Of a stretch of DNA of 64,000 nt, positions 34,866-43,375 are shown in pieces; positions within the stretch are counted from its first letter, which is position 1; each line of letters begins with the position of its first letter. The notes beneath the pieces are model-generated. The model saw nothing but the letters and a program-made list of their open reading frames with translations. It was not told the DNA's origin and ran no database searches. Made by a program: the position numbers and the translations under genes. Origin of the DNA: an uncultured Candidatus Entotheonella sp. (lineage in GTDB: Bacteria > Tectomicrobia > Entotheonellia > Entotheonellales > Entotheonellaceae); NCBI GenBank assembly GCA_958295825.1, contig OY282375.1, positions 2,837,489-2,901,488 of the forward strand. Direction: 5' to 3'.

Positions 34866-35369
34866 GGCGTTAAGTCGATGCCTGATCATCGGCGGCACCA
34901 CCGCCACGACGATTCAGCTAAACTGGGGAGAATACCGCCGGATGTTGATATGCGGCTCAAGATACCAACCCCCAACGGGGACGCGTGGGTACATTCGCAG
35001 ACGTCCGCCAGCGGAACGGTGACAGTGGGTGGAGTCACCATCACAGTGGATGTCGACGACCGGAATGGCTACGGTCCCGAAGTCCTGACCATCCCCCGGT
35101 TCCCCTATCCGGGTGATTACTACTTCGATGTATTCCCATACACATGGGAAGCCGGGCCACCGCCCTCGCCCCCAGTCAGGGTGACGGTGAATCTGGCCGG
35201 AGAAAGCCGCACGTTCACGGGACGTCTCAACGACACGACCAGGTTTTTGTGGATACCCTTCAAGATATGTAGGCCCGACGGGTCAACCGGTCATAGTACG
35301 GTTGGACGAATACTACACCTGCCAGACGGCACCCGACTTCAACTGCGGCTTCCGAGTGAAATAGGCTGA
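34866..35369 (+). pseudogene. YfaP-like (DUF2135) beta-sandwich protein, 5'-truncated, one frameshift
   Basis: The main frame reads PPDVDMRLKIPTPNGDAWVH, VTITVDVDDRNGYGPEVLTI and FPYPGDYYFDVFPYTWEAG, then VRVTVNLAGESRTFTGRL. The DVDDxxGYGPE signature matches the YfaP family of secreted proteins. Just upstream the native TIQLNWGE is one frame off (indel near 34937). No signal peptide or proper start remains, and the IS-A fragment lies 30 bases upstream. An ATG at 34878 could initiate the visible frame. Confidence 0.6.
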
Positions 35370-35639
35370 CAGGACGCCCCTCAGGAGAACGACCAAACGT
35401 CTTGCACCCGCACCACGTCCCATTTAGACACCCCCAGCCCCGGGCAGGGAGGGCATGCCAGCCCCGGTCCGGCCTGACGACCGGTCAAAGCCGATCTCAA
35501 ATTGCGCTATGAGCCAACCGCTCCCCGCAGGACGGCAGTGTACGGCGGATCAAGCACCAGCCCAGTCCATGGCTTACCAGGATAGCGGCGAACGAGGAAG
35601 CGGGGCCGTACGATTGCGAGCCCCGCTTGCAATCGTCCC

Positions 35640-36005
35640 AACATGTTTTGATCGATCGTCGCCCACCGCCGCGTGTACGCCCCAAGTCGGGGGTCCTATC
35701 GGCCTGCCCTGACTCGTGTTCGTAAAGCCGGGACACACGCGCGGCAAAGTTTCGGATCGTTCATGCGGCCAGCGCGCGGTTGACTACCCTGACGGCGGCG
35801 CGCAGCTTCCAGCGGTCGCCGTCAGCACTCGCATGTCGTCCATGAAGCACAGATGAAAAAAACCTGCCCCGCTCCAGCGCCGAATCCAGCTCGCCCAGGA
35901 AAAACGCCCCCAACACTGAACCAGCGGACACCCCAAGGGGATGCCGTGCGTGGGCGCCCGGTAGAAGCCGTCGCGCTCGACTACCCGCCGGCTTTGTACA
36001 AAAAG
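35640..36005 (-). pseudogene. Reverse transcriptase remnant
   Basis: Pieces in shifting frames assemble into RT motifs in order: VVERDGFYRAPTHGIPLGCPL, LGAFFLGELDSALER, CFMDDMRVLT (catalytic box of the xxDD type, FMDD), RWKLRAAVRVVNRALA, and RVSRLYEHESGQ with LGAYTRRW-like sequence lacking one G. At least three indels. It represents the palm and beginning of the thumb. Intron-, retron- or DGR-type cannot be assigned, and no template repeat or intron RNA is recognised. The stretch 35370-35640 shows nothing else. Confidence 0.7.
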
Positions 36006-36089
36006 TCGGGAATCCGCACAGAGAAGGTCAGGAGTGTCTTATGTAGCTGCCGTTACCGTCTGTCTGCGTTGGGTGGGCTGGCGCCGGAT

Positions 36090-36518
36090 TCAGGGCGCGT
36101 CGGCGGTTTGCAACTGCCGCTTAATGGCGTCGATCTGTCCTTCGTTGCGGGAGACGCGATCGCTGAGCCTGCGAAGTTCCGACACGTCGTTTTCCAGGAC
36201 CTCAAGGCGCTGCTCCACGGCGTCGAAGCGCTGGTCGAAGTGTTTGTCTTGGGCGTCGAAGCGCTGGTTGATGTACTTTTCCTGGTCATCGAAACGCTGA
36301 TTGAAGTGCTTCTCTTGGGTATCGAAGCGCTGGTTCATCTCGGCCCTAAGATCGCCAAGACGTTTATCCTGGGCGTCGAAGCGTTGGTGAATGGGATTGA
36401 GGACGGCGAATTGGATGAGGGCAGTGAATGCGATAAGGATGGTGTCAACCGCCGCGATGGTCCCTACGTTTTCTCTGATCCAGTTCCATATCTGCCGTAT
36501 AGGGTCCTCCTGGATGAT
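36090..36518 (-). CDS. Membrane-anchored coiled-coil repeat protein, N-terminus cut by IS-A copy 6
   Basis: From the IS-A edge the frame reads IWNWIRENVGTIAAVDTILI, then a hydrophobic segment FTALIQFAVL. It is followed by five 11-residue repeats of the type QRFDAQ(E/D)KxxN (HQRFDAQDKRL, NQRFDTQEKHF, NQRFDDQEKYI, NQRFDAQDKHF, DQRFDAVEQRL), then LEVLENDVSELRRLSDR to a stop at 36090. An 11-residue period indicates a hendecad coiled coil. No start codon remains between the IS end and an internal ATG at 36338. Similar proteins are small membrane-tethered coiled coils of unknown role. Confidence 0.65.
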   Translation of the reverse strand: MIQEDPIRQIWNWIRENVGTIAAVDTILIAFTALIQFAVLNPIHQRFDAQDKRLGDLRAEMNQRFDTQEKHFNQRFDDQEKYINQRFDAQDKHFDQRFDAVEQRLEVLENDVSELRRLSDRVSRNEGQIDAIKRQLQTADAP

Positions 36519-37369
36519 TAGGCTCAGGACCTATAAAAGGGTATCATGGGGCCTGTGATGAGAGTCAACACCCTGACGCCACAAGGAGAGCGATCATGTC
36601 CGAGCACCACTTCTGGCTGTCCGACGACCCGTTTGACCGACTCAAACCCCTGTCACCCAACAAGGGGCGCGGCGTCCCACGCGTCGATGACCGAAAGGTC
36701 ATCAGCGGTATCATCCACGTCATCCGCTATGGGCTGAAGTGGCGCGACGCGCCCGCCTGTTACGGACCCCACAAGACACTCTACAATCGCTTCGTGCGCT
36801 GGAGCAGGGCCGCGGTCTTCGACCGCATCTTCCAAGCCCTGGCTGCCGAAAGCACCGCCACCAAGACGATCATGATCGACAGCACCCATCTCAAAAGCGC
36901 ATCGTACCGCAGCCAGCTTGCTGAAAAAGGGGGACTTTCGCGCTGCATCGGACGCATCCGGGGCGGGCTGAACTCGAAGCTCCACGCCGTCTGCGACGGT
37001 GATGGCAAGCCCGTCGTGCTGCGGTTGACGGCGGGGCAGGTCAGCGACTACCGCGGGGCTGATACGGTACTTGAGGCCCTACCGAAAGCCGATGTCCTGA
37101 TAGCCGACAAGGGTTATGACAGCGACAGGTTGCGCAAGGCCCTTGCCGAACGTGGCATCAAGTCCTGCATTCCGGGCCGCGCCAAGCGCAAAGAGCCCCT
37201 CATCTACGACACCGAGTTGTACAAGAGCCGTAACCTCATTGAGCGCCTGTTTGGCAGGCTGAAGGATTGTCGCCGCATCGCCACTCGTTACGACCGCTGT
37301 GCGCATACGTTCTTCAGTGCCATCTGCATAGCTGCCACGGTTAGTTTCTGGTTATGAGTCCTGAGCCTA
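36519..37369 (+). mobile_element. IS-A copy 6, the only copy with a full-length transposase frame
   Basis: 851 bp, edges ATTA...CTAG, with terminal repeats TAGGCTCAGGACC and AGTCCTGAGCCTA. It inserted into the coiled-coil protein gene. Serves as the reference for the other copies. Confidence 0.93.
36596..37357 (+). CDS. IS5-family transposase of IS-A, open reading frame of 253 residues
   Basis: DDE transposase: MSEHHFWLSDDPFDRLKPL, GIIHVIRYGLKWRDAPACYGP, MIDSTHLK (Asp), LNSKLHAVCDGDGKP, LIADKGYDSDRLRKAL (Asp) and NLIERLFGRLKDCRR (Glu), ending SFWL. Between STHLK and GGLSRCIGR the frame is displaced: an extra A (CAAAAGCG) and a changed A5G5A tract compensate each other. So residues SASYRSQLAEK replace the AHRTAASLLKK seen in other copies. 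It follows ACAAGGAGAGCGATC. Whether this protein is active with the altered stretch is uncertain. Confidence 0.9.
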   Translation: MSEHHFWLSDDPFDRLKPLSPNKGRGVPRVDDRKVISGIIHVIRYGLKWRDAPACYGPHKTLYNRFVRWSRAAVFDRIFQALAAESTATKTIMIDSTHLKSASYRSQLAEKGGLSRCIGRIRGGLNSKLHAVCDGDGKPVVLRLTAGQVSDYRGADTVLEALPKADVLIADKGYDSDRLRKALAERGIKSCIPGRAKRKEPLIYDTELYKSRNLIERLFGRLKDCRRIATRYDRCAHTFFSAICIAATVSFWL

Positions 37370-37574
37370 GCCAGATGATCGCCACTCATCTCATCGCCGG
37401 GCAAGGGGCTGATTATGTCTTGGCTCGCAAAGACAACTGCGCTTACCCTGCCGGCGCACCCCAGCCAATGGCAATGCGTTTGCTTATCGTCTATAGTGCC
37501 TCGGTTTAATTTGACCTACCATACCGAGTCCGCTCCGCAAGCGGCATTGAACGCACATCAAGAAAGCAGAAGAC

Positions 37575-38378
37575 ATGGTACCAGGACTGAGAAGAAACCC
37601 AACCGGACAAAAGCGAGAAAAATCCGTTTTTCGCGAATATGCTGAATCAATCATTTTTGCCGTGGTTCTGGCTCTGATCCTGCGCCAGTTTGTCGTGCAG
37701 GCCTTCAAAATTCCCTCGGGTTCCATGGAGGACACCCTGCTCATCGGCGACCACATTCTGGTGAACAAATTTCTCTATCACTTCACCGACCCCAAACAAT
37801 TCGACGTTATCGTTTTCCGATATCCTTGGGACGAGGAGCGCGATTTCATCAAGCGCGTTATCGCGCTTCCCGGCGACCGGGTGGAAGTTCGAGACCGACA
37901 AGTTTACGTGAACGGCGGGGCACTGGAGCAGGAGTGGTACCTGCACGAGACGGCTTCCCTGGGACACGATGGCTTCGGACCAATCGTCGTCCCGCGGGAA
38001 GGGGACACAGTCGAGATCCGGCAGGACCAAAACCTCTACCTGAACAACGAACGCGTTCCTATCCCCTCCGGGACGTTTTACCCGCGCGACCACGGCCAAC
38101 CCATGGACGGTTTTCAGGTGTTTTACGGGCCGCTGTTCCCGCCCGGAACGACCCTGCGGCAACCCGTCGGGCCGCTAGTGGTCGAGCATGATTACTACTT
38201 CACGCTGGGCGACAACCGCGGCAATAGCAGGGACAGCCGCTTCTGGGGACTGGTGCGCAGCACGCGCATCAAGGGCAAAGCCTTCTTCATCTACTGGTCA
38301 TGGAACCGCGCCACCAGCTTTCCGGACTACATCCGCTGGGACAGGCTCGGCAAGTTGTTACAGCCGCCCTCGCTCTGA
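37575..38378 (+). CDS. lepB: Signal peptidase I
   Basis: Inner-membrane protease that cuts signal peptides from exported proteins. 267 residues: one transmembrane helix (SIIFAVVLALILRQFVV), catalytic Ser50 in KIPSGSMEDTL, catalytic Lys93 in FIKRVIALPGD, and the box LGDNRGNSRDSRFWGLV. The middle beta domain is longer than in minimal enzymes. Start ATG at 37575; an upstream ATG-free leader has AGAAGAC. The last 52 bases overlap the convergent rsmA gene. Its neighbours give no further hint. Confidence 0.95.
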   Translation: MVPGLRRNPTGQKREKSVFREYAESIIFAVVLALILRQFVVQAFKIPSGSMEDTLLIGDHILVNKFLYHFTDPKQFDVIVFRYPWDEERDFIKRVIALPGDRVEVRDRQVYVNGGALEQEWYLHETASLGHDGFGPIVVPREGDTVEIRQDQNLYLNNERVPIPSGTFYPRDHGQPMDGFQVFYGPLFPPGTTLRQPVGPLVVEHDYYFTLGDNRGNSRDSRFWGLVRSTRIKGKAFFIYWSWNRATSFPDYIRWDRLGKLLQPPSL

Positions 38379-39226
38379 CCGGCGCCCCTATTCGACACCA
38401 ATTGGCGCAGCGTCTCGCCGAGCTGGATAAACTGGGCAACGGGCAACTCCTGCGCCCGTGCGTTGCTTCCGAGACCGAGGGTGGCGAAAGCTTGTGCGAT
38501 AACAGTTTGGCTGAGGGACGGCTCGGGAAGGCTGAGGAGATTGCCGCGCAGCAACTTGCGGCGGTGGGTGAAAGCGTGCCGGACGATGCGGAAGAAGAAC
38601 TGCTCATCGTGATTCTGCCACGGCAGTTCGGCGTAAGGCGTCAAGACGATAACGGTTGAATCGACCGCGGGCACGGGCGTGAAGGCGTACCGTGAGACCT
38701 CGAACCCATGCCTCAGGGTGGCGTAGTATTGGAAGAATACGGACGTGGTGCTGTACGCCGAGGCGTTGGGCTTGGCGAGGAGACGGGCGGCCACTTCCTT
38801 TTGCAGCATGACGACGAGTCGGCTCAGCCGGTGGCGGAAGCGGAAGAGTTGTGTCAGAATCGCCATACCCGCTTGATACGGTAGATTGGCTACGACGACC
38901 AGGGGCTGCGGCAGTTGGTCGTAATCGTAATTCCGCGCGTCGGCCTGCAGGACGTGAACGTGCGACGCGGCAGCGAACCGTTGCCGCATGGCCTGCGCGT
39001 AACGCGGGTCGATCTCCAGGGCGTACAGAGCGGCTGCTTGGCGGGCCAACGCAGTGGTGAGAATCCCCCGGCCCGGGCCGATTTCCAAGGCGGTCTCACC
39101 GGCCGCGAGGGCGGTAATTTGCATGATTTTTTCGACCACCGAGCGATCACGCAAAAAAACCTGTCCCAGACGCTTGCGGCGATTCGAAATATATCTTGCC
39201 ACGTGCCGTTTTTCCCTTCCTTCCAT
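38327..39226 (-). CDS. rsmA: 16S rRNA dimethyladenosine transferase RsmA (KsgA)
   Basis: Dimethylates two adjacent adenines in helix 45 of 16S rRNA. 299 residues: RKRLGQVFLRDRSVVEKIMQ, the AdoMet site ALEIGPGRGILTTALA, ALEIDPRYA, the catalytic NLPYQ, and FTPVPAVDSTVIVL plus a helical C-terminal domain with FTHRRKLLRGNL. The classical NxGQxFL start motif reads RLGQVFL. The C-terminal about 17 codons overlap lepB on the other strand. Divergent from sucC. Confidence 0.94.
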   Translation of the reverse strand: MEGREKRHVARYISNRRKRLGQVFLRDRSVVEKIMQITALAAGETALEIGPGRGILTTALARQAAALYALEIDPRYAQAMRQRFAAASHVHVLQADARNYDYDQLPQPLVVVANLPYQAGMAILTQLFRFRHRLSRLVVMLQKEVAARLLAKPNASAYSTTSVFFQYYATLRHGFEVSRYAFTPVPAVDSTVIVLTPYAELPWQNHDEQFFFRIVRHAFTHRRKLLRGNLLSLPEPSLSQTVIAQAFATLGLGSNARAQELPVAQFIQLGETLRQLVSNRGAGQSEGGCNNLPSLSQRM

Positions 39227-39316
39227 GAACCCCGAAGCGCTTCAAAAGCCAGCGTTAACGGCAGTATAGCCGATCCCGTGTAACCGACGCCCGACTCTGA
39301 GGCCGAAGGAACAGCC

Positions 39317-40492
39317 GTGAAAATCCATGAGTATCAGGCCAAGGCAATGTTACGGGATCATGGCGTGCCCGTTCCGGCGGGGTCGCCGGCATCCTCCGCA
39401 GTGCAGGCGAGACAAGCGGCTGAGGCCCTCGGCGGCGAACGCTGGGTCGTCAAAGCGCAGATTCATGCCGGCGGGCGCGGCAAGGGCGGCGGCATCCGGC
39501 GGGCTGCCAGCCTGTCGGAAGTGGAGCAATGCGCCGGACAACTGCTAGGAAGTCGCCTGGTGACGCCGCAAACTGGGCCGCAAGGCCAGGAAGTGCAGCA
39601 GGTTCTTATTGAAGAAGGCTGCGACATCGCCCAAGAGTTGTATTGCAGCCTGTTCATCGACCGCGGCGCCGGCCAACCGGCCCTGATGCTTAGCCCCGCC
39701 GGGGGCATGGACATCGAGACGGTAGCGGCCGACCATCCTGAGAGAATCTTCCGCACCCACATCGACGTATTGCTCGGCTTGGCCGACTTCCAGACCCGCG
39801 GACTCGTCGCCAACCTGCCCGTCAGCGTCGCGGCGCAACGCGCCCTGGCACCCCTGCTGCAAAAACTCTACGATGTGTTCCGCGCCAAGGACTGCTCCCT
39901 GCTGGAGATCAACCCACTGATTCTGACGCCCGACGACCGTCCCGTGATTCTGGACGCCAAAATACAATTCGACGACAACGCCCTGTTCCGCCACCCCGAC
40001 GTTACCGCGCTGCGCGATCCCACCGAGGAAGATCCTCTAGAAGTTGAAGCGGCCGCGTACGACCTTTCGTACATCAAACTCTCCGGCAACGTCGGCTGCA
40101 TCGTCAACGGCGCCGGCTTGGCCATGGCCACGATGGACGTTATCAAGCTGGGCGGCGCCTCCCCGGCCAATTTTCTGGACGTAGGCGGTGCCGCCGATGC
40201 CGACAGGGTCGAGAACGCGTTTCGCATTCTGATGGCTGATCCACACGTCAAAGCCGTGCTGATCAACATTTTCGGCGGCATTCTGCGCTGCGACGTGTTC
40301 GCGGAAGGCGTGCTGCATGCAGTGTCCAAGGTTGCGGTGGAAGTTCCGGTGATCGTTCGCATTGCCGGCACCAACGCCGAAGAAGGCCAGCGGTTATTTG
40401 CCGAGTCGGGTCTGAATTTTTTGGTGGCAGACGACATGGCGGACGCTGCTGCCAAGGTGTCGCAAGTCATCCGCGCGCAGGACGGACAATGA
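39317..40492 (+). CDS. sucC: Succinyl-CoA ligase (ADP/GDP-forming) beta subunit
   Basis: TCA-cycle enzyme that couples succinyl-CoA cleavage to nucleoside triphosphate synthesis. 391 residues: [23 protein letters not shown]-grasp part with [51 protein letters not shown], and the CoA-ligase part with [31 protein letters not shown] and [15 protein letters not shown]. Overlaps sucD by ATGA. First gene of sucCD-ndk. Confidence 0.96.
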   Translation: MKIHEYQAKAMLRDHGVPVPAGSPASSAVQARQAAEALGGERWVVKAQIHAGGRGKGGGIRRAASLSEVEQCAGQLLGSRLVTPQTGPQGQEVQQVLIEEGCDIAQELYCSLFIDRGAGQPALMLSPAGGMDIETVAADHPERIFRTHIDVLLGLADFQTRGLVANLPVSVAAQRALAPLLQKLYDVFRAKDCSLLEINPLILTPDDRPVILDAKIQFDDNALFRHPDVTALRDPTEEDPLEVEAAAYDLSYIKLSGNVGCIVNGAGLAMATMDVIKLGGASPANFLDVGGAADADRVENAFRILMADPHVKAVLINIFGGILRCDVFAEGVLHAVSKVAVEVPVIVRIAGTNAEEGQRLFAESGLNFLVADDMADAAAKVSQVIRAQDGQ

Positions 40493-41364
40493 GTATTCTG
40501 GTCGACAAAAATACCCGCCTGCTTGTGCAGGGCATGGGACGAGAAGGGTGGTTTCACGCCGAGCAGGCGGTAGACTACGGCACGCGCTACGTCGGCGGCG
40601 TGAATCCGGGCCGGGGCGGCGGTGCAGCCCTGGGCCGACCGCTGTTCAACACGGTGGCGAGCGCCGTGGCCGATACCGGCGCGAACACCAGCATTATCTT
40701 CGTGCCCGCACCCTTCGCGGCGGACGCTATCTGCGAAGCCGTCGACGCTGGCATCGGCTTGATCGTCTGCATTACCGACGGTATTCCGGTGCTCGACATG
40801 GTCACTGTGCGGCGTTATATGGCCGGCAAAGACGCCACTCTGATCGGCCCCAATTGCCCGGGCGTCATATCGCCGGGCAAAGCCAAGGTAGGCATCATGC
40901 CGGGACACATTCACCAACCTGGACGCGTCGGGGTGATTTCCCGTAGTGGCACGCTGACCTACGAGGCCGTGGCGCAGCTCACGGCGCGTGGCATCGGGCA
41001 ATCCACCTGCGTCGGCATCGGCGGCGACCCGATCGGCGGCCTCAATTTCGCGCAGTGCCTGAGCCTGTTCGAGGCGGATGCGGGCACCGACGTTATTGTT
41101 CTGATCGGAGAGATCGGCGGCTCAGCGGAGGAAGAAGCGGCTGCCTATATCGCCGAGCACATCAGCAAGCCGGTGGTCGGATTTATCGCCGGACAAAGCG
41201 CTCCCCCGGGCCGCCGCATGGGGCACGCCGGGGCGATTATCGACGGCGCCCGGGGCACCGCGGCCTCGAAAATTACAGCTATGGAAGAAAACGGTCTCAC
41301 AGTCGTCCGCAGCCCCGCCGGCATCGGCGCGTCAGTGGCGGGCGTGTTGGACGGGAACCCCTGA
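40489..41364 (+). CDS. sucD: Succinyl-CoA ligase alpha subunit
   Basis: Carries the CoA site and the phosphorylated histidine. 291 residues: [96 protein letters not shown] and the active-site His in RRMGHAGAI. Overlaps sucC by four bases and precedes ndk by 11 bases, so translation is coupled. Confidence 0.97.
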   Translation: MSILVDKNTRLLVQGMGREGWFHAEQAVDYGTRYVGGVNPGRGGGAALGRPLFNTVASAVADTGANTSIIFVPAPFAADAICEAVDAGIGLIVCITDGIPVLDMVTVRRYMAGKDATLIGPNCPGVISPGKAKVGIMPGHIHQPGRVGVISRSGTLTYEAVAQLTARGIGQSTCVGIGGDPIGGLNFAQCLSLFEADAGTDVIVLIGEIGGSAEEEAAAYIAEHISKPVVGFIAGQSAPPGRRMGHAGAIIDGARGTAASKITAMEENGLTVVRSPAGIGASVAGVLDGNP

Positions 41365-41375
41365 AAGGGCAAAAT

Positions 41376-41804
41376 TTGGAACGCACGCTAGCCATCATTA
41401 AACCGGACGCCGTGGGACGCAACCTTGCCGGCAACATCATCGCGCGCCTGCAAAGCGAGGGGTTCGTTGTACTCGGACTGAAAATGATCCGCCTCAGCCA
41501 GGACGACGCCAAGCGGTTTTACGCCGTACACCGCGAGCGGCCGTTCTTCGACGGCCTGACCGCCTACATGGCGTCAGGGCCGATCATTCCACTGCTGCTA
41601 CAACGCGATGAGGCCATCAAGACCTTGCGCGACGTGATGGGCGCCACAGACCCGAGCCAAGCGGCGCCCGGCACTCTGCGGCAGGAATTTGGCGTTGACG
41701 TGGAAAAAAATTCCATCCACGGGTCCGATTCGCCCGCCTCGGCAGAACAAGAAATCCCGTTCCTCTTCAGCCAACTGGAGTGTCACGAGGTCGAACGGCG
41801 ATGA
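41376..41804 (+). CDS. ndk: Nucleoside diphosphate kinase
   Basis: Transfers phosphate between nucleoside tri- and diphosphates. 142 residues from a TTG start: LERTLAIIKPDAVGRNLAGN, HRERPFFDGLTAYMASGP and the active-site His115 in NSIHGSDSPASAEQEI. AAAGGG precedes the TTG. The frame is open far upstream, but that is antisense or out-of-frame to sucD. Co-transcribed with sucCD. Family size is about 140, so it is complete. Confidence 0.95.
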   Translation: MERTLAIIKPDAVGRNLAGNIIARLQSEGFVVLGLKMIRLSQDDAKRFYAVHRERPFFDGLTAYMASGPIIPLLLQRDEAIKTLRDVMGATDPSQAAPGTLRQEFGVDVEKNSIHGSDSPASAEQEIPFLFSQLECHEVERR

Positions 41805-42200
41805 GGTTTGCACGGGCAGATGAATAGGCTTGCAAGGTAGCCGACGGCTCACCGGCCTTCATGCGCCCCCTCTCGAGGGCCGTCGAGTATGCCTCCTCAA
41901 GGGTTGCCAGCAGGTCTTTCTTGTAGCCCGTATCCTCGCCGCCTTTCAGGTGAATGCCTTTCGTCTCCAGGGTCAGCAGCTTTTCGGCGATGTCTTTGAC
42001 AACGAACCCGCCCGCCGCCATTTTGTCGAGTCTCTCACCGGTTTGATGGTGGCAGAGCGCAAAAACACAAGCACCATCAATCGCCCATTCGCCCGTGTGG
42101 TGTCTTGATTTGATCGACGATGCCCTTTCACGGGACCTTCCTGGCGACCTCATCTTTGCCCACGCCAACATACTGAACCCTGTTCAGGAACAGCAGCGTC
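41767..42200 (-). pseudogene. Broken hypothetical gene
   Basis: Two frames with protein texture on the minus strand: VEFQGAHRVTLLFLNRVQYV and GVGKDEVARKVP end near 42130. Another frame then reads DKMAAGGFVVKDIAEKLLTL, KKDLLATLEEAYSTALERG and LQAYSSARANLIAV up to 41767. They may be parts of one gene with a frameshift. The end overlaps ndk by 38 bases. No family recognised. Confidence 0.4.
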
Positions 42201-42244
42201 ACTCTGTGGGCGCCTTGAAACTCAACCGCAAAGGAGGTCTTTGA

Positions 42245-42520
42245 GGGCCGGGAGCAGAAGTTGCAGGAGGTGCGACTGCGGCGCGCGTTAAGCCCTGGTG
42301 TGCAAGCGGGTTGTTTGGGAAGGGCTTCGCCTGTTGAGAGGGTACCGCCATCGCTGGACGGGCGCCGAGGCCTTTCATCGGGGACGGCAAGCAGCCATTG
42401 GGTCTTGGGGATTGTCAGGTGCCGCTGCGGCAAGGGCCCGCCCCGTGTATCTTGTCAGTGCCGCGCACAGTCTTCTGATGCATGCCATGCACACGAGTGC
42501 TCCGCATGAATGGACGCGTC
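42245..42520 (+). pseudogene. C-terminal remnant of a DDE transposase
   Basis: Translations in neighbouring frames give LLRGYRHRWTGAEAFHR, DGKQPLGLGDCQV and YLVSAAHSLLMHAMHT. The RWTGxExFHRDGKQxLGxGDCQ pattern is typical of the C-terminal end of one group of DDE transposases. At least two indels. IS-A copy 7 lies directly downstream. Confidence 0.6.
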
Positions 42521-42526
42521 GAACGC

Positions 42527-43375
42527 CAGGCTCAGGACTCATAACCAGAAGATAACCGTGGCGGCAATACAGATGGCGCTGTAGAAGGTGTGCGCACAGC
42601 GATCATATCGCGTGGCGATGCGGCGGCCAATCCTTGAGCCGGCCGAACAAGCGCTCGATGAGGTTACGGCTCTTGTACAACTCGGTGTCGTAGATGATGG
42701 GCTCTTTGCGCTTGGCGCGGCCCGGAATGCAGGACTTGATGCCACGTTCGGCAAGGGCCTTGCGCAACCTGTCGCTGTCATAGCCCCTGTCGGCAATCAG
42801 GACAAAGGTCTCCTAGAACCGGCAACACCGTGTCAGCCCCCGGTAGTCGCTGACTTGACCCGCCGTCAACCGCAACACGATGAGTTTGCCGTCGCCGTCG
42901 CAGACGGCGTGGAGCTTCGAGTTGAGCCCGCCCCTGGTGTGTCCGATGCAGCGCGAAAGCCCCCCTTTTTCAGCAAGCTGGCTGCGGTACGATGCGCCTT
43001 GAGATGGGTACTGTCGATCATGACCGTCGCGGTGGCCGTGCTTTCTGAGGCCAGGGCTTGAAAGATGCGGTCGAAGACCCCGGCCCTGCTCCAGCGCACG
43101 AAGCGGTTGTAGAGTGTCTTGTGGGGTTCGTAACAGGCGGGCGCGTCGCACCACCTCAGCCCATAGCGGATGACGTGGAGGATACCGCTGATGACCTTGT
43201 CGGTCATCGCCGCGCGGGACGCCGCGCCCCTTGTTGGGTAACAGGGGTTTGAGGCGGTCAACCTGGTCGTCGGACAGCCAGAAGTGGTGCTCGGACATGA
43301 CCGCTCTCCTTGTGGCGTCAGGGTGTTGACTCTCATCACAGGCCCCATGATACCCTTTTATAGGTCCTGAGCCTA
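42527..43375 (-). mobile_element. IS-A copy 7
   Basis: 849 bp; one end reads CAGGCTCAGGACTC (first base changed), the other CCTGAGCCTA. It abuts the 3' end of the ligase-like gene, whose stop codon TAG is the first three bases of this element. Confidence 0.9.
42539..43298 (-). pseudogene. IS-A transposase, multiple frameshifts
   Basis: ATG at 43298. Frameshifts near 43205 (GACCGACAAGG region), at the A5G6 tract (near 42960-42970) and near 42815-42840, where the VLEALPKADVL stretch is damaged. Pieces MIDSTHLKAHRTAASLLKK, LNSKLHAVCDGDGK and RLTAGQVSDYRG are recognisable. Confidence 0.85.

Noticed and set aside
36090..36340. CRISPR or tandem DNA repeat
   Set aside because: The repetition comes from a coding coiled coil with an 11-residue period and diverged codons; no spacers.
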